Shown here in pieces: positions 16,905-25,129 of a DNA stretch of 64,000 nt. The notes under the pieces were generated by a model, which was given only the letters and a program-made list of their open reading frames with translations, had not been told where the DNA came from and did no database searches. Numbering within the stretch: the stretch's first letter is position 1; every line of letters begins with the position of its first letter. The position numbers and the translations under genes were made by a program. This DNA is from Kitasatospora sp. NBC_01287 (GTDB lineage Bacteria; Actinomycetota; Actinomycetes; Streptomycetales; Streptomycetaceae), in assembly GCF_026340565.1 (NCBI RefSeq), contig NZ_JAPEPB010000001.1:620001-684000 (forward strand). The letters run 5' to 3'.

Positions 16905-18118
16905 TGGAACACCCCGTGCGTGTTGAGGTACTGCTGCTTCCACTGCTCGATGTACTGCTCGGTGAAGGGCTGGAAGGCCGCGTCGATGGACAGGCCGCGG
17001 AAGTCCAGCGGCTGCAGGCTGCGGGCCATCACCACGTAGTCGCGCCAGCCCTCGCCCTGGCGGCGCATCGCCGGGTAGGCGGCGGCGGGCAGGAAGCCGT
17101 GGGCGAGCAGCAGCCGCAGGTCCTGGTAGCTGTCGAGCGGGAGCAGGGCCTCCAGGTGCGAGGCGCCGTGCTCGGCGAGCTTGGCGATCACCGTCTCGAA
17201 GACCTCGGAGAGCCCGGAGAGCCCGGACGGCTCGGATGGCCCGGACAGGCCGGACAGCTCGCCCGGCTCGGACTGCCGGCCCTGCTCCGACGGGGTGGCC
17301 CCGATCAGCGCGCAGTAGCCGTCCGAGGGGTTCAGCTGGGCGTAGACCTCGTAACCGCCGTCGGCCGAGGTCAGCATGGTGTCGGGGGTGTGGAAGGGGT
17401 AGAAGCGCTGCTCGGGGTCGGGCAGCGTCTCGGCGATCCGGCGCAGCACGAAGCGCGGGGCGCCGATCAGCTCCAACTCCGCCCCGTCCGCGGCGGCCCG
17501 GCGGGCCGGCAGCGGCTCGTGGTCGACCACGGGCAGCGGCTGCCCCGGCAGGCCGACCGCCTCGTGCAGGGCCAGCACCAGGTCGGCCAGGCCGGCCGGC
17601 ACCCGGTCCACCGGCAGGCGGCCCTCCAGCACGCCGGGCCGGTGCTTGGCGAGCAGCACCATGGTCTCGTGCTGCTCGGCCTTGCGCAGGTTCGGGAAGA
17701 TGCCGAGCGCGCGGAACCCGGCGCTCAGGCAGACCCGTTGCGGCGCGGTGGAGTTGGTGCGCGCGGTGGCGTAGACGGAGTCGGCGGCCCGGTCGCCGCC
17801 GAGCAGCGCCTCGCTGAGCTGCCGCACGGCCTGATGGGCGAGCCCGGTGCCGCGGGCGTCGGGGTGCACGACCAGGCCCTGGAGCTTGCCGAGCCGCTCC
17901 CGCGCGTCGAGGGTGCCGATGATGGTGCCGACGATCCGCCCGCCGCCCGGCTCGCGGGCGGCCAGCCAGGTGGTGTCCGGCGCGGCGATCTCCCGGGCCA
18001 TCACGGCGGGGTCGGTGCCGATGGGCAGCGCGTAGCCGCTGCCGTAGACCTCGCGGTAGAGGGCGAGCAGCCCGTCGATGTCATCGAGCTGTACCGGCGC
18101 GAATTGTTGAAACGTCAA
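16901..18118 (-). CDS. GNAT-family acyltransferase, apparently double-domain
   Basis: 405-residue protein, first gene of the LuxE-LuxC operon. The N-terminal ~165 residues form a standard GNAT domain: VVGTI-like RIVGTIIGTL, then the acyl-CoA loop LQGLVVHPDARGTGLAHQAV, then ATARTNSTAPQRVCLSAGFRALG. The C-terminal ~90 residues (HLEALLPLDSYQDLRLLLAH, GFLPAAAYPAM) look like a second, partial GNAT-like half. Between them is a Gly/Ser/Glu/Leu low-complexity linker (about 305-325) encoded by short DNA repeats. The start is a TTG (18118) with GGGGAGG 4 bases upstream; no ATG or GTG lies in a better place. It could acylate an amine substrate or the pathway product. Confidence 0.75.
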   Translation of the reverse strand: MTFQQFAPVQLDDIDGLLALYREVYGSGYALPIGTDPAVMAREIAAPDTTWLAAREPGGGRIVGTIIGTLDARERLGKLQGLVVHPDARGTGLAHQAVRQLSEALLGGDRAADSVYATARTNSTAPQRVCLSAGFRALGIFPNLRKAEQHETMVLLAKHRPGVLEGRLPVDRVPAGLADLVLALHEAVGLPGQPLPVVDHEPLPARRAAADGAELELIGAPRFVLRRIAETLPDPEQRFYPFHTPDTMLTSADGGYEVYAQLNPSDGYCALIGATPSEQGRQSEPGELSGLSGPSEPSGLSGLSEVFETVIAKLAEHGASHLEALLPLDSYQDLRLLLAHGFLPAAAYPAMRRQGEGWRDYVVMARSLQPLDFRGLSIDAAFQPFTEQYIEQWKQQYLNTHGVFQ

Positions 18119-18669
18119 AATACCTCCCCGGTTCTGCTGACGCGGCCGCGGATCAGCGCGGTGCATCGTGCAAGGAGTCCTCGCGATCGAATGCGCAGGC
18201 CCTGGTGGGGTGGGTCGCATGCGGAAGTCCGCGTAGGGCGGATTCCGTGCCGCGGCGCCACCGGGGCGGGGTGCCCGATGGCTCGTCGGCCGAAAGGAGG
18301 AGGTGGCCACGGGGTGCGTGACCGGCGTGCTTCACCCTAGCTCGGGCGCATGGCGACTGATGAACAGTCAGCATACGGAGCGAGCTGAGCTACCGTCAGA
18401 TGCGGTGGAGATGCGATGGAGATCACAGCGGAACGAATGCTCGTCGGGGGGTTTCCGGCCGGGGTTGCCCGGTATTTCGGCCAGATTACGTGGTCGCGTA
18501 CCAACGAGGGCGGGGATCCCGGCTGCCCGGCGATCGGGCCGGTGCCTCAAGTCCGGTGAATACCAGGGAAATCACCGACGGATTCCCGGCAGCACGACGG
18601 CGTCGTCGCGCGGGACAGGACGGCACGGGACGGCGCGGCACGGCACGGCACGGGACGGGACGGGACAGC
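18119..18669. other. 550-bp noncoding spacer upstream of the GNAT-LuxE-LuxC operon
   Basis: Expected to hold the operon promoter on the minus strand. It contains a CTGATGAACAGTCAG palindrome (18357-18371), a relatively GC-poor stretch around 18350-18440 and a run of GGCAC/GGGAC pentamers (18612-18670). I see no supported gene: open frames here lack ribosome binding sites and protein-like composition. Confidence 0.6.
18357..18371. promoter_or_regulatory. CTGA-N7-TCAG palindrome upstream of the GNAT-LuxE-LuxC operon
   Basis: CTGATGAACAGTCAG, 239 bp upstream of the TTG start of the operon. It is one of seven such elements in the window. Confidence 0.5.
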
Positions 18670-18722
18670 ACGACGGCGGCCGTTCGCACCCCTGCCGAGG
18701 GGGTGCGACCGGCCGCCGTCGT
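18670..18722 (-). terminator. long hairpin terminator after the phosphoesterase gene
   Basis: Perfect 12-base outer arms (ACGACGGCGGCC at 18670-18681 with 18711-18722) enclose a second stem, CGCACCCC with GGGGTGCG. It starts 20 bp past the phosphoesterase stop. Confidence 0.85.
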
Positions 18723-18741
18723 TCGGTGCCGTGGTGGGCGG

Positions 18742-20538
18742 TCAGCTCACGGTGAGGGCGAGCGGACCGGCCAGCGCGGTGTAGCCGTCGTCGTAGAGGT
18801 ACCAGACGGCGTAGTTGCCCGCGCCGCTCAGCTTGCTGGTGTCGAAGGTCAGGCTGCCGCTGCCGTTCGGCGCGTACTGCCAGGTGATCGAGGACTGCGA
18901 ACCGGGCGTCACGCCGGTCGGGTAGATGCCGATCCAGTTGGTCGAGCCGGCGGTCGCCGGCGGCGTCGAGTACTGGAAGGTGACGCTCGATCCGTTCGCC
19001 ACGCTCGGCGTGGCCGTGGTCAACGTGTTGGCCGGCGCGGGTGCGGAGCCGGGCACGAAGGCGTCGTTGAGCGGCGTCGCGTAGGTGTCGTTCGCGGTGA
19101 TGCCGGGCACGCCGAGCGCCGCCTCAATGGTGCGGGCGGTGCTGTAGTGGTCGTAGCGGGTGGCGCTGGTGGTTCCGGCCGGCACGGTGCCCTGCGAGCC
19201 GTCGACGATCGCGGCGACCTGGTTGCCGCCCTGGCTCTCGTCCTCGTCCCAGGTGACGATCAGCAGCGACTTCTGCGTGGTCCAGGCCGGCGACTGCATG
19301 ATCGGGGCCAGGGTCTGCTTCAGCCAGCCGTCCTGCGTCTTGAGGCTGGTCGCGCTGCCGTTGCCGGAGGCCTCGCCGTCGTAGTAGTCGTCGGCGGCCA
19401 GCCAGGAGAAGGCCGGGGTGGTGGCCGCGCTCTGCAGGTCGGTGGTCAGCTGGGTGGTGTCGAAGAGGTGCGCCGCGCAGCGGGCGGCGTTGCCGCTGAC
19501 GTCGGTGTAGTTGATGAACGGCGCGTCGTCCGGCTCGTACTTCGCGTCGTACTGGGTGCTGGTGTTGCAGGGCGTGCCCATGCCCTGCTCGTAGGCCTTC
19601 CAGCTCTTCCCGGCGGCCTCCAGCCGGTCGCCCAGGTTGGTGCCCGGGTCGTTGATGTTCGGGTAGTAGGTGGCACCGGTGGTGTAGGTGTCACCGCCCG
19701 CGACGGCCAGGTAGTTCTCGTCGCTGGGGTGGTAGACCGCGTGGTAGTTGCTCATCGAGGCGCCCTGCGCCATCAGGCTGTGCAGGTACGGGGTGTCCGC
19801 CGGGTCGCCCATCACCTGGTTGTAGTCGGTGTTCTCCATCATGACCATGAAGACGTGGTCGTAGCCCGGCACCTTGGAGACCGGGGGCGCCAGGGTGGCG
19901 GCGGTGACCGGGGTGTTCAGGGTCAGCGAGAGGTTGTCCAGGTAGCCGGCCTCGCTCGAACTCTGCAGGAACTGCGCCTCGACCAGGATCGACCGGGTGC
20001 CGGCCGGGACGGCACCCGTGCTGCTGCGGGCCAGGAACTCGGTGGCGCTGGAGCGGTCCGCGGTGGTGACGGTGGGCAGCGTGGCCGTCGAGCCGAGCTG
20101 CGCCCCGGAGGCGTTCTGGAACTGCAGCGTGACCTGGACGTGGCCCGCGTAGGTGGTCCAGCCGCCGAGCCAGCCGGAGAGGTTGTAGCTGATGCCGCCG
20201 CCGTCGATGGCGCTCGCGGCGGAGGAGACGTCGACGCTCTGCTCGATCGCGCCGTCGCCCTGGTTGCCGGGGGCGAAGAAGGCGGTGCCGGGCGCCGGGC
20301 TCGCCGGGTGGCCCAGGCTGCCGACGGAGTAGCAGACCACGTCCGGGCTGCCGGAGAGCACCGTCCAGCCCGGCAGGGTGGTGGCCGCGGTCCAGTCCTT
20401 GGTGCAGTAGCCGGCCTCGGCACCGCCGTTCACGATCAGGTTCCCACTGGTGGTCGCCGCACCCGCGGGCTGCACCACCGCGAGCAGTCCGCCCAGCAGG
20501 GCGAGGACCGCGCCGAGCGCTCGCATCAGTCTTCTCAT
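18742..20538 (-). CDS. secreted phosphoesterase (AcpA/phospholipase C family, PF04185-like)
   Basis: 598-residue exported enzyme. It has a Sec signal peptide (MRRLMRALG, a hydrophobic core, then GAAT). Residues about 27-205 form a beta-rich ligand-binding-like region (NLIVNGGAEAGYCTKDW). The catalytic phosphoesterase domain (about 215-490) carries VFMVMMENTDYNQVMG, the family's active-site block, plus YHPSDENYLAVAGG and TWDEDESQGG, whose acidic residues would bind metal. A C-terminal Ig-like or PAP-N-type domain (about 505-598, NWIGIYPTG, WYLYDDGY) follows. It probably releases phosphate from esters outside the cell. The ATG at 20538 precedes the signal peptide; the ATG four codons later is equally possible. 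Confidence 0.85.
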   Translation of the reverse strand: MRRLMRALGAVLALLGGLLAVVQPAGAATTSGNLIVNGGAEAGYCTKDWTAATTLPGWTVLSGSPDVVCYSVGSLGHPASPAPGTAFFAPGNQGDGAIEQSVDVSSAASAIDGGGISYNLSGWLGGWTTYAGHVQVTLQFQNASGAQLGSTATLPTVTTADRSSATEFLARSSTGAVPAGTRSILVEAQFLQSSSEAGYLDNLSLTLNTPVTAATLAPPVSKVPGYDHVFMVMMENTDYNQVMGDPADTPYLHSLMAQGASMSNYHAVYHPSDENYLAVAGGDTYTTGATYYPNINDPGTNLGDRLEAAGKSWKAYEQGMGTPCNTSTQYDAKYEPDDAPFINYTDVSGNAARCAAHLFDTTQLTTDLQSAATTPAFSWLAADDYYDGEASGNGSATSLKTQDGWLKQTLAPIMQSPAWTTQKSLLIVTWDEDESQGGNQVAAIVDGSQGTVPAGTTSATRYDHYSTARTIEAALGVPGITANDTYATPLNDAFVPGSAPAPANTLTTATPSVANGSSVTFQYSTPPATAGSTNWIGIYPTGVTPGSQSSITWQYAPNGSGSLTFDTSKLSGAGNYAVWYLYDDGYTALAGPLALTVS

Positions 20539-20817
20539 TGTCTTCGCTGACCCTTCCGTCAAGCCGCCGTTTGTCAGTGCCGGGTCATGACTAACGGTCC
20601 CCGCTGTCCGCTGGGCTAACACCGGGCCAACGCGCCCTGGCCGAAATGGCAGGAAGATGAGGTGAGTTGTACAGACAACATCTCGAAGTCGGTCGAGCCG
20701 CTGGGCCGGTCGAGCCGCTGGGCCGGTCGAGCCGCTCGGCCGAGCCCGGCCTGCTGGTGCCCCGCCGGCCGGCGGGGCGCCGGGGCCCCGGTCGAGCGCG
20801 GCCCCGGCACCCGTCCG

Positions 20818-22611
20818 TCAGGCCCAGAGCCTCTGGTACAGCGAACCGTTCGTGCCGACCACGAACAGGTCGATCAGGTTGGAGCCGGGGGAGATCGCCG
20901 TGGTGTTGGACGCCGGCGTGCCGCCCTGGGACGTCCAGGCCCCCCAGCTGCCGCCGCTGTAGAGGCTGCTCCAGATCGCGCCGTCCTTGCCGCGGACGTA
21001 GACCTCGATGTCGCCGGTGTTCGGCTGCCACAGGGAGGCCGCCGGCGCGCTACCGGGCGCGATGCCGACGGGCAGGGCCGGCAGGTTCGGCGACCACTTG
21101 TTCCAACCGGCGGTCGGGGTCCAGTACTTGTGCCAGATGTTGTTGTCGGTACCGAGGCCGAAGAGGTCGATGCGGCCGCTGTCGGGGGAGGTCGCCGCCG
21201 GGTCGGAGACGATCTTCGCGCCGAGGCTCTCCCACTTGCTCCAGCCGTTGCTGTAGCTCAGGTGCCAGATCGCGTTGTCCTTGCCCCGGACGAACAGGTC
21301 GAGTCGGCCGGTGCCCCAGGAGGTCACGGTCGGCGTGGCGCCGGCGGCCAGCCCCGGCGGCGGGGCCGCGAAGTCGACGTTCCAGTTGCTCCAGCCGCCC
21401 GGGTTGTTCCAGAAGCGGTGCTGGATGTTGCCGTCCGTGCCCACGCCGAACAGGTCGACCCGGGTCGAGTCCCAGGAGACCGCGGCGGGGTTGGAGGCGA
21501 AACTTCCGCCCATCGACTCCCAGGGGTACCAGCCCGCGCCGCCGGTGTCGTACGGCTGGTGCCAGATCGCCCCGTCCTTGCCCCGGACGAACAGGTCCAG
21601 GCGCTTCGGACCCCACGAGGAGACCACCGGGGAGGCTCCGGCGGCCAACCCCGGCGCCGGCGCGTCGTGCTGCTGCCAGTCGGACCAGGAGCCCGAACCC
21701 ATGCTGCAGCCACCGGAGCTGTTGCTCCACAGCGGCTGCATGGCGAAGGTGTTCCCGGAGAGGTTGGTGTTCCCGATGTTGATCCAGGAGCACTTGTCGG
21801 CGATCTCCGCGTAGGTGCTGTCCCGCCAGGCGTTGATCAGGGGGTCGGTGATGGTCTCGGCCATCTCGTGCCCCGCGACGATGCTGACGCCGTCCAGGGC
21901 GCCGGCGGCGCCGTTGGCGCTGCCCGCACCGCAGGAGCCGGCCGCGTCCGGCATGTAGGGCAGGTCGGTGTAGGTGACGCCGGCCAGCGCCGCGACCGCG
22001 CCGTGGTAGCCGCAGTAGCTGCTGCCGAAGCCCGCCGTCGAGTGGCCGGTCGGGGTCGCCACGACGATCTGGGTGTTCACCGAGGTGGCGGCGCCGAAGT
22101 GCTGCGCGGCGCTGACGGCCTCGGCCTGGATCTGCGCATCGGTCGGCGCTGCGGGCACCGGGGCCGGATCCGACCAGGTGCCGGCCAACAGGCCGGAGGG
22201 CGAGCCGGCGCCGTACTGCTCGACGGTCGCCAGCCAGGGCGAGGAGCCGACCGAGGAGTAGAACCGGTTGAGGTAGGGCTGGACGCCCGCCGGGTCCGAG
22301 GTCCAGCCCCAGTAGTCGACGTAGATCCGTGGCGCGGTCTGGACCGGGCCGCCACCGTTGACCAGCGGTCCGCCGCCGGCCGCCGTGGGTTCCGGTACGG
22401 AGGCGTCACGCACGTCGCGCGGGGGCGTCAGGTGCGGGCCGGCGCCGGCAGCGGAGCTCGCGGACGGCGCCACGGGTGCGCCGGCAGCGGTCGTTGCCGC
22501 GGTGGTGGTTGCCGCAGTGCTGGTTGCCGCAGTGGCCGACGGCACGAGGCCCAGGGTCGGCAGCGCCACCGCGAGCGCTATCGCCAACGCTGTCGATGTC
22601 CTTGATATCAC
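20818..22611 (-). CDS. secreted HE-motif protein with PLL-type beta-propeller
   Basis: 597-residue exported protein. A signal peptide (about 1-29, ending ATAA) is followed by a Thr/Ala-rich linker. Residues 95-300 form a domain with GHEMAETITDPLINAW (His248), closely resembling the SHELAE..TNPLVNAW block of plant EXORDIUM/phosphate-induced proteins, plus paired Cys (CGYHGA, GSCGAG, DKCSWI, GGCSMG). Residues about 305-597 contain six repeats of about 48 residues of the form SW-x-RLDLFVRGKDxAIWH / GWSxWESLG, alternating with DLFGVGTDGNIxHxxW, which would make a PLL-like sugar-binding beta-propeller. A carbohydrate-anchored surface or extracellular enzyme is likely, but peptidase activity is unproven. 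GTG start at 22611. Confidence 0.8.
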   Translation of the reverse strand: MISRTSTALAIALAVALPTLGLVPSATAATSTAATTTAATTAAGAPVAPSASSAAGAGPHLTPPRDVRDASVPEPTAAGGGPLVNGGGPVQTAPRIYVDYWGWTSDPAGVQPYLNRFYSSVGSSPWLATVEQYGAGSPSGLLAGTWSDPAPVPAAPTDAQIQAEAVSAAQHFGAATSVNTQIVVATPTGHSTAGFGSSYCGYHGAVAALAGVTYTDLPYMPDAAGSCGAGSANGAAGALDGVSIVAGHEMAETITDPLINAWRDSTYAEIADKCSWINIGNTNLSGNTFAMQPLWSNSSGGCSMGSGSWSDWQQHDAPAPGLAAGASPVVSSWGPKRLDLFVRGKDGAIWHQPYDTGGAGWYPWESMGGSFASNPAAVSWDSTRVDLFGVGTDGNIQHRFWNNPGGWSNWNVDFAAPPPGLAAGATPTVTSWGTGRLDLFVRGKDNAIWHLSYSNGWSKWESLGAKIVSDPAATSPDSGRIDLFGLGTDNNIWHKYWTPTAGWNKWSPNLPALPVGIAPGSAPAASLWQPNTGDIEVYVRGKDGAIWSSLYSGGSWGAWTSQGGTPASNTTAISPGSNLIDLFVVGTNGSLYQRLWA

Positions 22612-22929
22612 TGGTAGTTCACCATTCTCGCCGCTGTCGATGGCAGCGGCCGGTTCGGACGAGGAGTGGATCCGGGACCACCTAGCGGTGACCGGACCGG
22701 GCGCCGGTCTCCAGGAAGTGGTCCCGCATAGCCACTACGGCTGAGCCCGCGCACTGGGCTCAACCGGACCGCGACCGGTGGCCCGCCCCCGCGAACCGCG
22801 CACCACGACCCGCGCACCACGACCCGCGCACCACGACCCGCCCACCACGACACGCCCACCACCGGGCGCAAGGCACCCGGCCACCCCCGCGCGCTGCTAG
22901 AACGGGACGCCCGAGGGGTGAGGCTCTCC
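22612..22929. other. intergenic region between the secreted HE-motif gene and the symporter gene
   Basis: Probably holds divergent promoters. Visible structure: an inverted repeat GCCGCTG-N7-CAGCGGC (about 22630-22650), a wide 8-bp repeat GGGACCAC...GTGGTCCC (about 22673-22724), a small hairpin GAGCCC-N7-GGGCTC (about 22743-22761) and a 14-bp tandem repeat (next entry). No supported gene. Confidence 0.6.
22797..22863. repeat. 14-bp tandem repeat (CGCGCACCACGACC), 4.8 copies
   Basis: Units start at 22797, 22811, 22825, 22839 and 22853; the first three are identical. It lies 67 bp upstream of the symporter start. Confidence 0.9.
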
Positions 22930-24741
22930 ATGCACAAGCTGACCATCACACAGATCCCGATCACCACAAGGATCCCGACCGCCGAGCGAGGCCTGACGGC
23001 CGCGAACGGCCTGACCGCGCACGGCCCGTCCGTGCACAGCCCGGCCGCCCGGCAGCTGGCCGCCGCCGTGCTGCGGTTGGACGCGCGGCCGATCGACTAC
23101 GTGCTGCTCGCCGTCTACTTCACCGTGGTGCTCGGCATCGGCGCGCTGGCGCGCCGCTCGGTCTCCTCCAGCCTCGACTTCTTCCTCTCCGGCCGTTCGC
23201 TGCCCGCGTGGATGACCGGGCTGGCGTTCATCTCCGCCAACCTGGGTGCCGTCGAGATCTTCGGCATGACCGCCAACGGCGCGCAGTTCGGCATCCCGAC
23301 CGTGCACTACTACTGGATCGGCGCGATCCCGGCCATGGTCTTCCTCGGCCTGGTGATGATGCCGTTCTACTACGGCTCGAAGGTGCGCAGCGTCCCCGAG
23401 TTCCTGCTGCACCGCTTCGGCCGGTTCGCGCACCTGGTCAACGGGCTCAGCTTCGCGCTCGCCCAGGTGCTGATCGCCGGGGTGAACCTCTACGCGCTCG
23501 CGACGGTGGTCAACCTGCTGCTGGGCTGGCCGCTCTGGGTCTCCGTCATCGCGGCCGCCGTCATCGTGCTGGCCTACACCACGCTGGGCGGGCTGTCCGC
23601 GGCGGTCTACAACGAGGTGATGCAGTTCTTCGTCATCGTGGCGATGCTGGTCCCGCTCACCCTGGTGGGCCTGCACACGGTCGGCGGCTGGCACGGGTTG
23701 ACCGACCGGATCAAGGCCGCGAACACCGACTCGGCCGTCCAGCTGCACTCCTGGCCCGGCACCAACCTCACCGGGATCGCCAACGCCACCCTCTCGGTGC
23801 TGGGCATCGTCTTCGGCCTCGGCTTCGTGCTCTCCTTCGGCTACTGGACCACCAACTTCGCCGAGGTGCAGCGCGCGCTCGCCGCCCGCAACATGTCCGC
23901 TGCCCGCCGCACCCCGTTGATCGGCGCCTATCCGAAGGCGCTGATCGCCCTGGTGATCGTGATCCCGGGCATGCTGGCCGCCGTCATCTCCCCCGAGCTG
24001 GCCGCCTACAAGGCCAGCGGCGGAACCCTGGACAACGGGGTGACCTACAACAACGCGATCGAGCTGCTGATCCGCGACCTGCTGCCGAACGGCATGCTGG
24101 GCGTGGCGATCACCGGCCTGCTGGCGGCCTTCATGGCCGGGATGGCGGCCAACGTCAGCTCGTTCAACACGGTCTTCACCTACGACCTGTGGCAGGCCTA
24201 CGTGGTCAAGGACCGCCCGGACGCCTACTACCTGCGGGTCGGCCGCACCGTCACCGTGCTGGGCTGCGCGATCGCGATCGGCACGGCGTTCATCGCCAGT
24301 GGCTACAACAACATCATGGACTACCTCCAGACCCTGTTCTCCTTCTTCAACGCCCCGCTCTTCGCCACCTTCATCCTGGGCATGTTCTGGAAGCGCACCA
24401 CCCCGATGGCCGGCGGCATCGGCCTGATCGTGGGCACCGCCTCGGCCTTCACGGTGGACCAGCTGAACCGGCACCACGTGCTGCACATGTCGGGCCAGGG
24501 TCCCAGCTTCGTCGCCGCCATCGCCGCCTTCGTGATGGACATCGCGGTCAGCGTCGCCGTCTCACTGGTCACCGAGTCCAAGCCGGACCGTGAACTGGTC
24601 GGGTTGGTCTGGTCGCTGACGCCGCGTGAGTCCCACCGCGAGGCGGGCGGCGCGCAGGACGCCGGGTGGTACCGCAGCCCCGTGCTGCTGGGGGTGGGCG
24701 CGCTGACGCTGGCGACCGCGCTCAGCGTGGTCTTCTGGTGA
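22930..24741 (+). CDS. sodium:solute symporter (SSS family)
   Basis: Integral membrane transporter of 603 residues, using the sodium gradient to import a sugar or similar solute. About 14 transmembrane helices are visible. Diagnostic blocks are FFLSGRSLPAWMTGLAFISA with NLGAVEIFGM (sodium-site helix region), YYWIGAIPAM, VRSVPEFLLHRFG, YTTLGGLSAAVYNEVMQFF and LLAAFMAGMAANVSSFNTVF. The GLSAAVYNEVMQ and NVSSFNTVF signatures resemble the SGLT/glucose-galactose branch. The ATG at 22930 has GGTGAGG 6 bases upstream; a GTG at 22918 is a weaker alternative. The N-terminal ~45 residues are polar and unusual for the family. A small membrane protein follows and may be an accessory subunit. Confidence 0.9.
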   Translation: MHKLTITQIPITTRIPTAERGLTAANGLTAHGPSVHSPAARQLAAAVLRLDARPIDYVLLAVYFTVVLGIGALARRSVSSSLDFFLSGRSLPAWMTGLAFISANLGAVEIFGMTANGAQFGIPTVHYYWIGAIPAMVFLGLVMMPFYYGSKVRSVPEFLLHRFGRFAHLVNGLSFALAQVLIAGVNLYALATVVNLLLGWPLWVSVIAAAVIVLAYTTLGGLSAAVYNEVMQFFVIVAMLVPLTLVGLHTVGGWHGLTDRIKAANTDSAVQLHSWPGTNLTGIANATLSVLGIVFGLGFVLSFGYWTTNFAEVQRALAARNMSAARRTPLIGAYPKALIALVIVIPGMLAAVISPELAAYKASGGTLDNGVTYNNAIELLIRDLLPNGMLGVAITGLLAAFMAGMAANVSSFNTVFTYDLWQAYVVKDRPDAYYLRVGRTVTVLGCAIAIGTAFIASGYNNIMDYLQTLFSFFNAPLFATFILGMFWKRTTPMAGGIGLIVGTASAFTVDQLNRHHVLHMSGQGPSFVAAIAAFVMDIAVSVAVSLVTESKPDRELVGLVWSLTPRESHREAGGAQDAGWYRSPVLLGVGALTLATALSVVFW

Positions 24742-24813
24742 GGCGCTCGCCTCGGCGCCCGTGCTGCCGAGTGGCCGTCCGGTACGTGATCTCCTGCTAA
24801 GGACAACTTCCCC

Positions 24814-25062
24814 GTGTTCGACCTGCGTTGGATCCTCGCCCTGCTCTTCACCTTCTACGGCGCGGTGCTCACCGTCATGGGCGCGGCCTTCACCTCCCAG
24901 CGGGACCTGGACCGGGCCGGCGGTATCAACGTGAACCTCTGGATGGGCATCGCCATGCTGATCGCGGCGGCCCTGTTCGGTGCCTGGGCCCGGCTGCGCC
25001 CGGTACGGCCGGCCACGCCGCCCGAGCCGGCCGCGCCGGCCCCGGGATCCGGGGAGGGGTAG
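24814..25062 (+). CDS. small two-helix membrane protein
   Basis: 82 residues with two transmembrane segments (WILALLFTFYGAVLTVMGAA, about 6-25, and LWMGIAMLIAAALFGAWARL, about 42-61) and a Pro/Ala-rich tail. GTG start with AAGGACAA about 7 bases upstream. It lies 72 bp after the symporter stop in the same orientation, and such small proteins are commonly found next to SSS genes in streptomycetes, so a helper role is plausible. The function is otherwise unknown. Confidence 0.75.
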   Translation: MFDLRWILALLFTFYGAVLTVMGAAFTSQRDLDRAGGINVNLWMGIAMLIAAALFGAWARLRPVRPATPPEPAAPAPGSGEG

Positions 25063-25129
25063 CGGCCGGGCGGCGGGACGGCGACCAGCCGCCGGGCAGC
25101 GGCCCGGCGGCGCGACAGCGTTACGGAGG

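Noticed and set aside
13192..18118. Full lux-type bioluminescence operon
   Set aside because: LuxC and LuxE are present, but no LuxA/LuxB luciferase or LuxD thioesterase is encoded anywhere in the window.
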